Below are positions 1-8,893 of a DNA stretch of 64,000 nucleotides, in pieces. The DNA comes from Bifidobacterium choerinum (lineage in GTDB: Bacteria > Actinomycetota > Actinomycetes > Actinomycetales > Bifidobacteriaceae). The stretch spans positions 1 through 64,000 of the forward strand of contig NZ_JGYU01000012.1 of NCBI RefSeq assembly GCF_000741135.1, in the 5' to 3' direction. Numbering within the stretch: the stretch's first letter is position 1; each line of letters opens with the position of its first letter. The position numbers and the translations under genes are program-made. The notes below the pieces were generated by a model that ran no database searches, was not told the DNA's origin, and saw nothing but the letters and a program-made list of their open reading frames with translations.

Positions 1-1034
1 GATTCCACGCGATTTTGTAGCATCGTCAAGCCATGGTTCGAGCACTGAGGCTCGTCGTGTTCTTCGATGCGCATATCGTTGATGGTGACGATTCTCACCG
101 CGATGGCGGTCGTAAAGGTGATCTGCACCATGTATGAGTCACTTCCATGCTTCATTATGTTGTTACACAGTTCAGTGCGCATTGAATTGACGACGTTTGC
201 CAATTGAGATTCGGGATTGCTGGTGCAAATAATGGATCCTTTGAAATGAGCAGTTTCGAGTCTATGCTGCTGTTTGATAATGTTTTGGCATAGTTGTGTA
301 TATCCATTGGTTGGATTATGCGAATCATCGCGTAAGGCGGCGGCTGTGTTTGCCGATAACGGCGTGATCACATGGTTTCGCAGTGTTTGCAAAGTATCTT
401 CAAGTGTTGCGATGATTGTCGGCAGAGGCGTTTGCGTTGTGCTGTCGCCGGGTGAGTCTTGCATGCTGCGACAGAGCAGTAGCATGTATGATAATGATCC
501 GGCAACTTCGTCATGCAGTGTTGAGAGCAGCTGAGGCTGTTCCCCTTGGCGCTGTTCGGCATATTTCATTTGGGTGTATTTGCGATTGCAGCGCAGCATT
601 ATGCCCATGATATTTGCGAGCAGAAACGAACAAACGAACGTTACGGCACTGGCTGTGGTCATTTGCTGTTGATACATGGTGAGTGTTGCGGTACTGGCGG
701 CGACCATCACACCTATGGGGATTGACCAGCGTGGTCGGATCTCGGCTCCTGGAACGCCGAGTGCTACCTAGGCGCTCCAGAATATGGTGGGCATGTGCAC
801 GACGAAAGGCGGTAGGAATGCCGTTGCCGTAAAGACGCAGATCACAATGCTGAATACAATTGGTTTCCATGCAATCGCAATGGTGAGGAGTAGGAATAAC
901 CAGCTGAATATAGTTTCAAATAGTGAAAGATGATGCCATACCATCAGCCATTCGATGCAGTAGAACGCGACGCAGCAACAGACGGCAATGAGGATTACGC
1001 TGTGATTTGTCAAAGCGCGACGTAGTGTGTTCAT
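1..1034 (-). pseudogene. Sensor histidine kinase (partial, one in-frame TAG)
   Basis: Reading leftward from ATG 1034, a single frame runs to the window edge (about 344 codons) with one interruption, a TAG at 770-768 (codon 89). Before the TAG lie several hydrophobic segments (residues about 12-75). After it come another membrane-like stretch, an H-box-like motif LHDEVAGSL, an N-box-like ELCNNIMKHG and a G-box-like NHGLTML near the edge. This is the order of a NarL-partner kinase (HisKA_3 plus HATPase_c). The start lies 8 nt after the regulator gene, so the two form an operon. Base composition is less GC-rich than the genes to the right. The open frame after the TAG argues for a recent nonsense mutation or a base error. 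The C-terminus is outside the window. Confidence 0.75.
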
Positions 1035-1042
1035 GAGTGCCC

Positions 1043-1654
1043 CTAAATCCAATCGTTGCGCACACAAGTTACGATCGCTTCGGTGCGTGAATGAACGTTC
1101 AGCTTTCTGCATGCGCGTTTCACGAATGTTTTCACGCTCGACTCGGACACGTTCATCAAGTGGCAGATGGCGAGCATTGTCTTGCCCTACGCATAGCAAT
1201 CGAGCGCCCGCAGTTCGGCGTCGGACAGCGGGTTGGCGTGCGGGCTCTGCGGGAACCAGCGGGTCAGCGAATCGTCGTGCAGCAGCATGCCCGCCAGGCG
1301 GACGATCTCCTCGACCCGCGATTCCTTGGGCAGCACCACTAGGCCGGGTTCGGCGACCAAGTCGGGAAATGCGGAGATGCCGATGACCACCATTTCGGGG
1401 TGGCGTTCGCGCAGTGTATGGAACAGCTCACGTCCGTTCATGCCCGGCATTTCGATGTCGGTGAGCACGATTGCGGGGTGAGTGCCTTCCTGCCCGCAAC
1501 GGGTCAGCGCCTGCCCGGCGTCGGTGAGCGCCCACAGCACGTCCATCGGTGTGTTCGCGAAACCATGCGCGAGGAAATCGGCGACCAGCGGGTCGTTGTC
1601 CACAATGCCGAGCGTGTACCGCCGATCCGTTGCCATGCTCACATCGTCATCCAT
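1043..1654 (-). pseudogene. NarL/LuxR-type response regulator interrupted by TAG
   Basis: The receiver domain (residues about 13-130) shows the acidic pocket DNDP, the phospho-acceptor aspartate in VLTDIEMPGMNG and the lysine of VLPKES. A LuxR-type helix-turn-helix follows, with MNVSESSVKTFVKRA and KLNVHSRTEA. A TAG at 1189-1187 (codon 156) sits between LDCYA and GKTML, where the family normally has an ordinary residue, and the frame is intact after it to a TAG at 1045-1043. As read, the product would lack its DNA-binding helices. It is the first gene of the operon with the kinase and diverges from folC. Start 1654 is the first ATG; a second ATG at 1636 is equally plausible. Confidence 0.8.
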
Positions 1655-1782
1655 ACCGCCCCCCCATGTTTAACCATGTAGGAAACACCATAGCGTGCGC
1701 TCGCGGTGGACGGTCTGGCACGGGCATAGAATGGACGGTTGTATCAATCGCTGACGCAGACAGCGGGAAGGGCGGAACACGC

Positions 1783-3390
1783 ATGGCAGACAAGAGCAGC
1801 ATCCACGACGTCGAACGCGACATCATGAGCCGTCCGAGCGAGAGGAACACGACGAACCTCGACCTCAAACGGATGAAGATGATCCTCGACCTGCTCGGCA
1901 ACCCGCAGGACTCGTTCCGCGTCATCCACATCACCGGCACGAACGGCAAAGGGTCGACGGCGCGCATGGCGGAGGCGATCTGCCGCGCGTACGGCATGCG
2001 CACCGGCCTGTACACGTCGCCGCACCTCGAACACGTCAACGAACGCATCGCGATCGACGGGCAGCGTTTGTCCGACGACGACTTCGTCGACCTGTGGGAT
2101 CAGGTCAAGGACTTCGTCGCGCTCGTCGACAAGAAGATGGACGAGGAGGGCGCGCCGCGCATGAGCTTCTTCGAAGTGCTCACGGCGATGGCGATCTGGA
2201 AGTTCGCGGACGCGCCGGTCGACGTCGCGATCGTCGAAGTCGGCATGGGCGGACGTTGGGACGCGACGAACGTGCTCGACGCGGACGCCGCCGTCATCGG
2301 ACCGATCGACATGGATCACATGGCGTGGCTCGGCGACACCGTCGAACAGATCGCGCAGGAGAAGGTCGGCATCATCAAGCAGGGCTCGACGGCGATCATC
2401 GGCCGGCAGCCGCACGAGGACGAGGTCATGCCGATCATCGAACAGGCGGCCGCGGAGAACCATGCGACGCTCGTGCGCGACGGCGTGGAAGCGGAGGTCG
2501 TCACGCGCGTGCCCGCCGTCGGCGGACAGGTGATCACGCTGCACACGCCGAGCGGCACCTACGCCGACGTGCCGCTCGACAAGTTCGGCGAGCATCAGGC
2601 GCACAACGCGCTTGCGGCGCTGTGCGCGGCCGAGGTCGTCATCCCGGTCACCGGCGCGCTCGACGGCGATCTGGTCGCCGAGGCGCTGAGCTCGGTGAAG
2701 ATTCCGGGACGCATCGAACAGGTGAGGAACTCGCCGACGATCATCATTGACGGCGGACACAACGTCAACGCCGCCGAAGCGCTGCGCGCGGCGATCGAGG
2801 AGAACTACGACTTCACTCAGCTCGTCGCCGTCGTTGCGATGATGGAGGACAAGCAGGTCGAGGAGTATCTCGGCGTGCTCGAGCCGATCGTCAGCGAGCT
2901 CATCGTCACCGAGAACTCGTGGAGGGACCGCGTGATGCCGGCGGACAAGCTCGCGAAGATCGCGCGCGGCGTGTTCGGGCCGGAACGCGTCACCTGCATC
3001 CCGTCGCTGCCCGACGCGATTCAGGAGGCCGTCAACCGTGTGGACGCCGACGACGAGCTCGGCGTCGGCTACGGGCACGGCGTGCTCATCTGCGGCAGCT
3101 TCGTCACCGCAGGCGACGCGCGCATGCTGCTCAAGGAATCGATTCATCCGGATCTGCAGAAGACGAAGGAGGAGCGTGTGCATCAGGTCGCGGTGACGCC
3201 CGAGGCGCGCGGTGCCTCGGATGCTGCGTCTGCGAATGTTGCGTCTGCGGATGCGGAGATGGACGCCGCCGAGCGTGAATACGAATCCGACGAGGACACC
3301 GATTTCGACGTCTTCGACGTGCGCGGCATCATCGGCGCGGACGATGCGGACGATGCGGACGATGGCGCGGACGGCGCAGCAGGAAACTGA
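1783..3390 (+). CDS. folC: Bifunctional folylpolyglutamate/dihydrofolate synthase
   Basis: Mur-ligase-fold enzyme that adds glutamate to folates (and to dihydropteroate in the bifunctional form), in the cytoplasm. Visible motifs are the P-loop ITGTNGKGST (residues 50-59), TSPHLEHVNERI, FFEVLTAMAIWKF, GMGGRWDATNVLD, the catalytic-region HMAWLG, HQAHNALAAL, and DGGHNVNA of the C-terminal domain. ATG 1783 is chosen because GGGAAGGG lies just upstream; the frame is open to 1549 but that part overlaps the divergent regulator gene. At 535 residues it is longer than usual because of an acidic, Ala/Asp-rich tail (about the last 60 residues) with repeated DDA. The first hairpin of the following array begins 17 bp after the stop and could act as terminator. 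Confidence 0.93.
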   Translation: MADKSSIHDVERDIMSRPSERNTTNLDLKRMKMILDLLGNPQDSFRVIHITGTNGKGSTARMAEAICRAYGMRTGLYTSPHLEHVNERIAIDGQRLSDDDFVDLWDQVKDFVALVDKKMDEEGAPRMSFFEVLTAMAIWKFADAPVDVAIVEVGMGGRWDATNVLDADAAVIGPIDMDHMAWLGDTVEQIAQEKVGIIKQGSTAIIGRQPHEDEVMPIIEQAAAENHATLVRDGVEAEVVTRVPAVGGQVITLHTPSGTYADVPLDKFGEHQAHNALAALCAAEVVIPVTGALDGDLVAEALSSVKIPGRIEQVRNSPTIIIDGGHNVNAAEALRAAIEENYDFTQLVAVVAMMEDKQVEEYLGVLEPIVSELIVTENSWRDRVMPADKLAKIARGVFGPERVTCIPSLPDAIQEAVNRVDADDELGVGYGHGVLICGSFVTAGDARMLLKESIHPDLQKTKEERVHQVAVTPEARGASDAASANVASADAEMDAAEREYESDEDTDFDVFDVRGIIGADDADDADDGADGAAGN

Positions 3391-3406
3391 TTGAGTCGCC
3401 GTCAGT

Positions 3407-3958
3407 GGCATTCTATGGGTGTGACACCCATAGAATGCTGCCGATGGGCTGAGCGGCGGCATTTTGTGGGTGGGGTTACCCATAGGATGCCGTCTGTTGG
3501 TTATATGGCGGTATTCTGTGGGTGAGGTTACCCATAGGATGCCGCCGATGGGTTGAGCGACGGCATTCCGTTGGTGAGGTTACCCGTGGAATGCCGCCGC
3601 TGACATGTGTGGCGCCGTTTTGTTGGTGACTCACCTATGGAATGACGTCTATAGGCTGGTAGATGGCATTCTATAGGTGTGCCCACCTACAGAATGCCGT
3701 CGCTGGGTTGATGGATGGCATTCCGTGGGTGCGGTTGCCCATAGAGTGCCGTTGCTGATGTGTACGACGGCATTCCATTGGCGGCTCACCGAGGGGATCC
3801 CATTCGTGGACTGGGAATTGGCGTTTTGTGGGTGTGCCCGCCTGCAAAATGTCATTGGCGGCATGTGCAGTGGCATTTTGTAGGCGTGCTCACTCGTAGA
3901 TGGCCGCCTGCAGGTCGGCGGAAGGCGTTTTGCGAGTTGGACGCACTCTTAGATCGAC
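3407..3958. repeat. Hairpin array A: 11 palindromic units, 51-52 bp period
   Basis: This gene-free interval holds tandem units starting at 3407, 3458, 3510, 3562, 3614, 3665, 3717, 3769, 3820, 3872 and 3924. Each is an inverted repeat of about 35 bp, GGCATTC-(4 nt)-GGTG, a short loop, then CACC or TACC-(4 nt)-GAATGCC. About 17 bp of related linker (like GATGGGTTGA) separates them. The first unit has perfect 15-bp arms around one central base (3408-3438); later units diverge, and the last two are degenerate. It fills the whole space between folC and the convergent DUF559-like gene. No convincing ORF lies inside. Confidence 0.9.
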
Positions 3959-3978
3959 CTTGTGCGGGGTGCCGCAAA

Positions 3979-4938
3979 TCAGCGAATGCGGGGGACGCCA
4001 GCCTCATCGAGTTTGCGGTACAGACGTTCGCGATGGATGATGTCGTCGAAGTTGAAATGCACGATTTTCGTGACACCACATGCCCTGAGATGATCATCGC
4101 GCTCGCATTGCATGCTCACATGCGTGTTCACTTCGGTCCATGTCGCACCGTACTTCGCCATGCCATCGTATTCACCGACGATGATGGATCCGTCGGGGAA
4201 CACCCATGCGAAGTCGACGCGTAACGGGAAGTCGGGATTGTTCGGGTTGGGGAACGGATACTGCAGTTGGGGAGGCAGATAGCCGCCCTCCTCGATGACG
4301 GCGCGCGCCCGCGATTCGGCGCCGTTGTCGCTGCGAGGATCGGCGTGGGTGACAATGGCGTTGATTCTGTTTGCATCGTCGAGAGATGAGACAGGGAATT
4401 GCGTCAGCGACGTGATGTCGAAGCCACCGCCCCTGATCGCCGAATCGGCGAGCGGCAATGCAAGCTCGAACGGTAGCAGACGGGCGCAGTCGAACAAGGT
4501 TCGCGCGAGGGATGTGACCTGCACGCCGCCGGACATCGTCGTCGGCATATCGGGAACGTACAGTGTGCGCTTCACGAAACCGTGTTTGATGCAGACATAG
4601 GTGCTGCTGCGTGCAGGAGAGGCAATCGTCAGTTCGCCATCCGGATGGATCTCGTAGGGCTGCTCGATATCGAACATGCAGATGGCGCTTTCAGCGGCGA
4701 AGACCCATGTCGGATGGATCGTCGACAATGCTCTCACGATGGCTCGTTTGCGTTTGGTCGGATTGAGTCGTTCCCACACATCGGCGCGAATGTACAGCAG
4801 CGGGTATGGGTTGACGAGTTCGCCCGATGCGAAGCGGCGGGCGCACTTGCGGCGCATGTTCGCGTCGGCCGGTATCGCGCACCGGCCCTGTCGTTCCGCG
4901 GCGTCCAGAAGCTCTTCGATTTGCGTGTCCTTGTTCAT
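3979..4938 (-). CDS. DUF559/AbiEi-like protein with endonuclease-like C-terminus
   Basis: A 319-residue soluble protein. The N-terminal part (about 1-200) has the layout of AbiEi-type antitoxin/winged-helix proteins common in Actinobacteria: a short helical start, SAICMFDIEQPYEIHP, then VTSLARTLFDCARL. The C-terminal part carries VDFAWVFPDGSIIVGEYDG followed by a basic region and a histidine-rich end, resembling the PD-(D/E)XK-like core of DUF559/Vsr proteins. No partner toxin lies next to it. Instead it is flanked on both sides by 52-bp hairpin arrays, which may bear on its role. ATG 4938 is chosen because residues upstream of it are low-complexity and lie in the promoter region. The function is not known; relatives are sometimes misnamed CTP synthase. 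Confidence 0.7.
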   Translation of the reverse strand: MNKDTQIEELLDAAERQGRCAIPADANMRRKCARRFASGELVNPYPLLYIRADVWERLNPTKRKRAIVRALSTIHPTWVFAAESAICMFDIEQPYEIHPDGELTIASPARSSTYVCIKHGFVKRTLYVPDMPTTMSGGVQVTSLARTLFDCARLLPFELALPLADSAIRGGGFDITSLTQFPVSSLDDANRINAIVTHADPRSDNGAESRARAVIEEGGYLPPQLQYPFPNPNNPDFPLRVDFAWVFPDGSIIVGEYDGMAKYGATWTEVNTHVSMQCERDDHLRACGVTKIVHFNFDDIIHRERLYRKLDEAGVPRIR

Positions 4939-5142
4939 GCCACGACGGTACGAACGTCGCGCATCGGAACGCAAGCGTGAACGGGGTATGTGACCGGAAG
5001 GGTGTGTCGCGCCCGAAAAGTGGATAACCGGCAGTCTTAGCGGAAAAATGTGGATAACCATGTGGAAAACAAGATGTCGGTATGGCGCCGGGCATCGGTG
5101 TCGCAGGAATGACACAGTGGCTGTGGCTCAGTCATATGCCGA

Positions 5143-5180
5143 TCCGTTGTCATGGTGCAGTTCCGTTGTCATGGTGCAGT
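5143..5180. repeat. 19-bp tandem duplication before array B
   Basis: TCCGTTGTCATGGTGCAGT occurs twice head to tail (5143-5161 and 5162-5180), directly before the first recognisable unit of array B. It lies in the upstream region of the DUF559-like gene. Confidence 0.85.
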
Positions 5181-5770
5181 GGCATTCCGTAGGCGATGCC
5201 ATGCGTCTTCACTGACCGTTTCATAGGCACATTCACTCGTAGAGCGCCGCTGATGGGCTGCGTGGCGGCATTCTGTAGGTGATATCACTCAAATACTGCC
5301 GTCGCCGGAGTGATCTGTGACATTCTATGGGTGAGATTACGCGGATATTGCCATTGGTGTGGCGGTGAATGGTCTTCTGCTGGTACGGCCACCTATGAAA
5401 TGCCGTCTGCAGGATGATCAATGGCATTCTGTCGGTGTGGTCACCTGTGGAATGCCGTCTGCAGGATGATCAATGGCATTCTGTCGGTGTGGTCACCTGT
5501 GGAATGCCATTGTCGGGTTGAATGGTGGCATTTTGTAGGTGAGGCTACGCGAATACTGCCATCGATGGGGTGGAGGATGGCATTCCGTAGGTGTGCCACT
5601 CATGGAATGCCGTCGATGATTTGCGGCGTGACATTTTGTAGGTGAACTTACGTATGGACCGCCGTTGGCAGAGGTTGTGGTGGCAGTCGGTGGCTGAGTC
5701 CGATCACATACCGCCGTTGGTAGAGGTTGAGGCGGCAGCTGTTGTTGGGATCGATCACATACCGCCATTT
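5181..5770. repeat. Hairpin array B: about 11-12 palindromic units, 52 bp period
   Basis: Same unit family as array A. Unit starts are at about 5181 (out of phase), 5215 (degenerate), 5267, 5319, 5371, 5423, 5475, 5527, 5579, 5630, 5682 and 5734. The units at 5423 and 5475 are nearly identical, linkers included, which shows recent tandem duplication. The last two keep the spacing but have diverged arms ending in CACATACCGCC. The array fills the interval between the start of the DUF559-like gene and the terminator of the FemAB-like gene. No credible ORF is present. Confidence 0.88.
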
Positions 5771-5783
5771 GAAAGACATGGAA

Positions 5784-5817
5784 GCGGGCCGATGACCGTG
5801 AAGAGGTCGCCGGCCCG
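5784..5817 (-). terminator. Hairpin downstream of the FemAB-like gene
   Basis: GCGGGCC and GGCCCGC arms around a 20-nt middle, placed 25 bp after the stop codon of the leftward gene. There is no T-run, so termination is inferred from position. Confidence 0.5.
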
Positions 5818-5841
5818 CACAGCGCAGTGGGAGAATGGAGA

Positions 5842-7158
5842 CTACTTGGCGGAGTCTCCCTGCTGCTCGGCGGCGGTCTTTTCCGTCTGTGCCGGCTGCT
5901 TCGCGGTCTCCGTCTGCATCTGGGGCTGCTGCGTCGTCTGCTGCGGGACGGATGCGGCAGCCGCCTGCACTGCCTGCACGGCCTCCGTCTGGGGCTGCTT
6001 CGCATCGGTCTTCGTCTGTGCGGCCTGGGACGCCTCCTGCCTTACATCAACCACCGTCCGCGCCTTCGTCTGCTGCGCCGCCTTCATCTGCGCTTTCTGC
6101 GCGGCGGCCTTCTTCTCGGCGGCCTCACGCTGCTCGGCCTTCTCGGCGTTGCCGTGCACCTTCGGGCGCAGCGCGCGGCGCACGTCTTGCAGCAGCCGCA
6201 GCGACTTGTAGAACGTCTTCTTGATCGGGACGTCACGGCCGGCGGCGATCGTCGTCGTGGTGTCGGAGAACTTCGTCTTGAACTCGTTGAGCGACTTGAG
6301 CGACGGCGCGAAGTCGTTGCCGATGCCCATCAGGTCGAGTTTCTCGTAGCCCATCTGTCCGAGCTCGCAGGCGACCGTGTACAGCAGCTTGTCCGGCACA
6401 TGCTGCCGCTTGACGGACGTGAGCATCGACGCGTAGTAGTAGACGCCGGTCCTGCCCTGCAGCGTGACGATCGTCCATGCGACGACCTTGCCGTCGATGC
6501 GCGCGCCGAACACGCGGCAGTGTTCGGGGCCGAGCGCCTTGATCATGTCCGTGTAGTCGCTCATCGGCGCCGGCATGAAGCCGTCGCGCTTCGCCGTCTC
6601 CACCATGACCGCGTAGTAGTCGGTGAAGTCCTTCGTCGCGATCGCGGTCTCGTCGGCGCACGTCGCCGGCGATTCGCGCAGCGCCTTGCGCACGTCGCGC
6701 CTGCCACGCTTCTTCATGCGCGCGAGGAGCTCCTCGTCACCGCCGGTGATGTCGAGCACGACCGTCTCGTTGTACGGCACCGTCGACAGCACCGGATACG
6801 TGTTCCTGTCCGACCATGTGTCGATGCGCAGGAACACGACATGCCTGTCATGCGATTTGACGAAGTCGACGAGTTCGGCGATGACCGCCTGTTCGAGCCG
6901 CTCGTCCGGCTTCGTCTTCCAGACCGGGCCGTGCATCGCGCGCAGATAGTGGTAGCCGTGCGTCTCCATGTCGATCAGCGAGATGACGGCGACCACCGCG
7001 TTGTCGTCGCGGATGACGAGGCAGCCCCACGGCGCGCGTCCCTCGACGCCCGCCTGGAAGTCCGCCCACACCGACGTCTGCTCGATCGGCAGTTCGATGC
7101 CGTTGGCGTCGGCCTCGCGTTCCATCGTCTGCGGACTGACGCGTTCGATCGTGATCAT
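5842..7158 (-). CDS. FemAB/FemX-like peptidoglycan bridge aminoacyltransferase
   Basis: Residues 1-345 match the FemAB/peptidoglycan-bridge GNAT-fold family. Landmarks are LPIEQTSVWADFQ, YHYLRAMHGPVWK, a MKKRGRRDVRKA basic stretch, DYYAVMVETAKRDGF and YYYASM..VPDKLLYTVACELGQMGYEKLDLMGIG. Such enzymes transfer amino acids from aminoacyl-tRNA to lipid-linked muropeptide at the inner membrane face. The position immediately downstream of murE supports a role in building the stem-peptide cross-bridge. The last 95 residues form an unusual Ala/Gln/Lys-rich low-complexity, probably coiled tail. Start 7158 has AAAGGA 5-10 nt upstream. The amino acid transferred cannot be read from the sequence. Confidence 0.82.
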   Translation of the reverse strand: MITIERVSPQTMEREADANGIELPIEQTSVWADFQAGVEGRAPWGCLVIRDDNAVVAVISLIDMETHGYHYLRAMHGPVWKTKPDERLEQAVIAELVDFVKSHDRHVVFLRIDTWSDRNTYPVLSTVPYNETVVLDITGGDEELLARMKKRGRRDVRKALRESPATCADETAIATKDFTDYYAVMVETAKRDGFMPAPMSDYTDMIKALGPEHCRVFGARIDGKVVAWTIVTLQGRTGVYYYASMLTSVKRQHVPDKLLYTVACELGQMGYEKLDLMGIGNDFAPSLKSLNEFKTKFSDTTTTIAAGRDVPIKKTFYKSLRLLQDVRRALRPKVHGNAEKAEQREAAEKKAAAQKAQMKAAQQTKARTVVDVRQEASQAAQTKTDAKQPQTEAVQAVQAAAASVPQQTTQQPQMQTETAKQPAQTEKTAAEQQGDSAK

Positions 7159-7214
7159 GATGTCCTTTCGTTCCTTGGCGTCCCTATTCTAAGCGTTGCG
7201 CGCGTCCGGCGCGT

Positions 7215-8744
7215 TCAGCTGAACAGACGCCTGATGATGCTCGAGTCGCCCTCGTACGGCACATGCCTGTTGTGCATCTTGATCCAGCGTTCGTCGCCCT
7301 TGCCGATCAGCAGCAGCACGTCGAAGCCGTCATGCTCTCGCGCTTCGGCGACGACGTCCTCGACGGCGCCCGCGCGGTCGATGATGATCGACGCGTCGAC
7401 GTCCGGATTCGTCACGTAGCCGAGCATCTCCTCGGCGATCGCCATCGGATCTTCGGTGTTCGTGTCCTCGGTCGTGAGCATGATGCGCTGCACGCGGTCC
7501 TGCGCGGCCTCGATGATCTCCCGGCGGCGGTCGAGCGCCTTGTCTCCCGCCGACCCGGTGAGCAAGGTGATCCGCGGACGCCGCGCGCCGTACTTGCGTT
7601 CGACGAAGTCGAGCAGCGCGTTGACGGAGGCGTAGTTGTGCGCGTAGTCGACGATGGCGACCGTGTCCGACTGCGGATCGCGCGTCTCCTCCATCCTGCC
7701 GGCGATGTGCACGTCGGCCATCGACTGCAACGCGCGCGGATCGTGGATGTCGATGCCGACGATCTGCGCGAGCGCGAGCGCCGCGCAGGCGTTCGCGTAG
7801 TTGAAGTCGCCTTCGAGCGCGAGGCTCAGCTCGCCGATCGGCTGGCCCTGCGTGAACAGGAAGGTCGTGTGCGTGTCGTCGATCGGCTGCGCGGTAACGT
7901 CGGCGGTCGCCTCGTCGATCGAGAAGGTCGTGACCGGAACGTTCGCGATCGTCGCGTCCTCGGCGACGAGATTCGCGTAGTCGCCGGGCACGCCGAGCAC
8001 GAGCGCGTGCGTGTTGCGCACGATCTGGCGCTTGCAGTGCAGGTAGTCCTCGAAGGAGGGGTGTTCGATCGGGCTGATGTGGTCGGGGGAGATGTTGAGG
8101 AACGCGGCCGCGTCGAAGGTCAGGCCGTAGACGCGGTTGACCTTGTACGCCTGCGAGGAGACCTCCATGACGAGGTAGCGCATGCCGTTGTCGACGGCCT
8201 CGCGCATCATGCGCGCCGCGTCGAGCGATTCGGGCGTCGTCAGGTCGGATTCGACGTAGTGGACGCCGTCGACGCAGTTGTCGACCGAGGAGAACAGCGC
8301 GCACTCGTTGCCGCTCATCGCGTTGATGATCGCGTGCGTGAAGTATGAGGTCGTCGTCTTGCCCTTCGTTCCGGTGACGCCGATGAGCTTGAGCTCGCGT
8401 TCCGGATAGTCGTAGAAGGCCTGGGAGAGCAGGCTGAGCGCCTTGCTCGCGTCGTCGACGATGAGGCCGGGGGCGCGCGTGACGCCGCTGTAGTCGTGTT
8501 CGGCGACGTAGGCGGCCATGCCGCGCCCGTCGGCGCCGTCGAGGTATTCGGCCTTGAAGTTGCCCTTGCAGCACATGAGCGTGTGCGGCTCGATCTGCTT
8601 GGAGTCGTAGGTGATGTGCGCGAAGGGGACGTCGGAATCGGGGATCGTGGACGCAAAGTCGGTCCAGCGGTCCGGTGTGATGATCTCCCGCAGCAGATCG
8701 TGCTCGCCCAGCAGTGCGGCTGCGGATTGCAATGTCAGCGTCAT
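7215..8744 (-). CDS. murE: UDP-MurNAc-tripeptide synthetase (MurE)
   Basis: Adds the third amino acid to UDP-MurNAc-L-Ala-D-Glu in the cytoplasm. Three Mur ligase domains are visible. The N-terminal part has DVPFAHITYDSKQIEPHTLMCCKG. The central part has P-loop GVTGTKGKTTT, DLTTPESLD, EVSSQAYKVNRVYGL and ISPDHI. The C-terminal part has GRMEE, VDYAHNYASVNALLDF, LLTGSAGDKALDRR and GKGDERW. The position of the diaminopimelate-specific DNPR motif reads DTNTEDP, without the arginine. That is consistent with lysine or ornithine peptidoglycan, as in bifidobacteria (inference). Length 509 is normal. AAGGAG precedes the start. It lies 56 bp before the FemAB-like gene on the same strand. Confidence 0.88.
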   Translation of the reverse strand: MTLTLQSAAALLGEHDLLREIITPDRWTDFASTIPDSDVPFAHITYDSKQIEPHTLMCCKGNFKAEYLDGADGRGMAAYVAEHDYSGVTRAPGLIVDDASKALSLLSQAFYDYPERELKLIGVTGTKGKTTTSYFTHAIINAMSGNECALFSSVDNCVDGVHYVESDLTTPESLDAARMMREAVDNGMRYLVMEVSSQAYKVNRVYGLTFDAAAFLNISPDHISPIEHPSFEDYLHCKRQIVRNTHALVLGVPGDYANLVAEDATIANVPVTTFSIDEATADVTAQPIDDTHTTFLFTQGQPIGELSLALEGDFNYANACAALALAQIVGIDIHDPRALQSMADVHIAGRMEETRDPQSDTVAIVDYAHNYASVNALLDFVERKYGARRPRITLLTGSAGDKALDRRREIIEAAQDRVQRIMLTTEDTNTEDPMAIAEEMLGYVTNPDVDASIIIDRAGAVEDVVAEAREHDGFDVLLLIGKGDERWIKMHNRHVPYEGDSSIIRRLFS

Positions 8745-8880
8745 GGCTCGTGCGCTCCTTGAGGTACCCGGTGATGTCGTCCAAGCATTCTACCGCGCGG
8801 CTTGCATCGGGCCGCCGGCTCGGCCTGCGGCGGACCATAACGCCGTGGGCTTGAGCGCCCGGATCCGCGTGCGGTCTGCG

Positions 8881-8886
8881 TACAAT
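8881..8886 (+). promoter_or_regulatory. -10 element of sigH (leaderless start)
   Basis: TACAAT lies 13 nt before GTG 8894, so transcription would begin at or next to that codon. This decides the start chosen for sigH; no ribosome-binding site precedes it. Confidence 0.55.
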
Positions 8887-8893
8887 GGAAGGC

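Noticed and set aside
768..1189. Genome-wide amber recoding
   Set aside because: Several intact genes here (xerD, xerC, pheA) end in TAG at the expected position.
1744..3483. 579-codon minus-strand frame over folC
   Set aside because: Arg/Asp/His-rich shadow caused by high GC at third codon positions of folC.
3407..5770. Arrays A and B as CRISPR
   Set aside because: Repeats diverge from unit to unit, the 17-bp linkers are related to each other and too short for spacers, and no cas gene is present.
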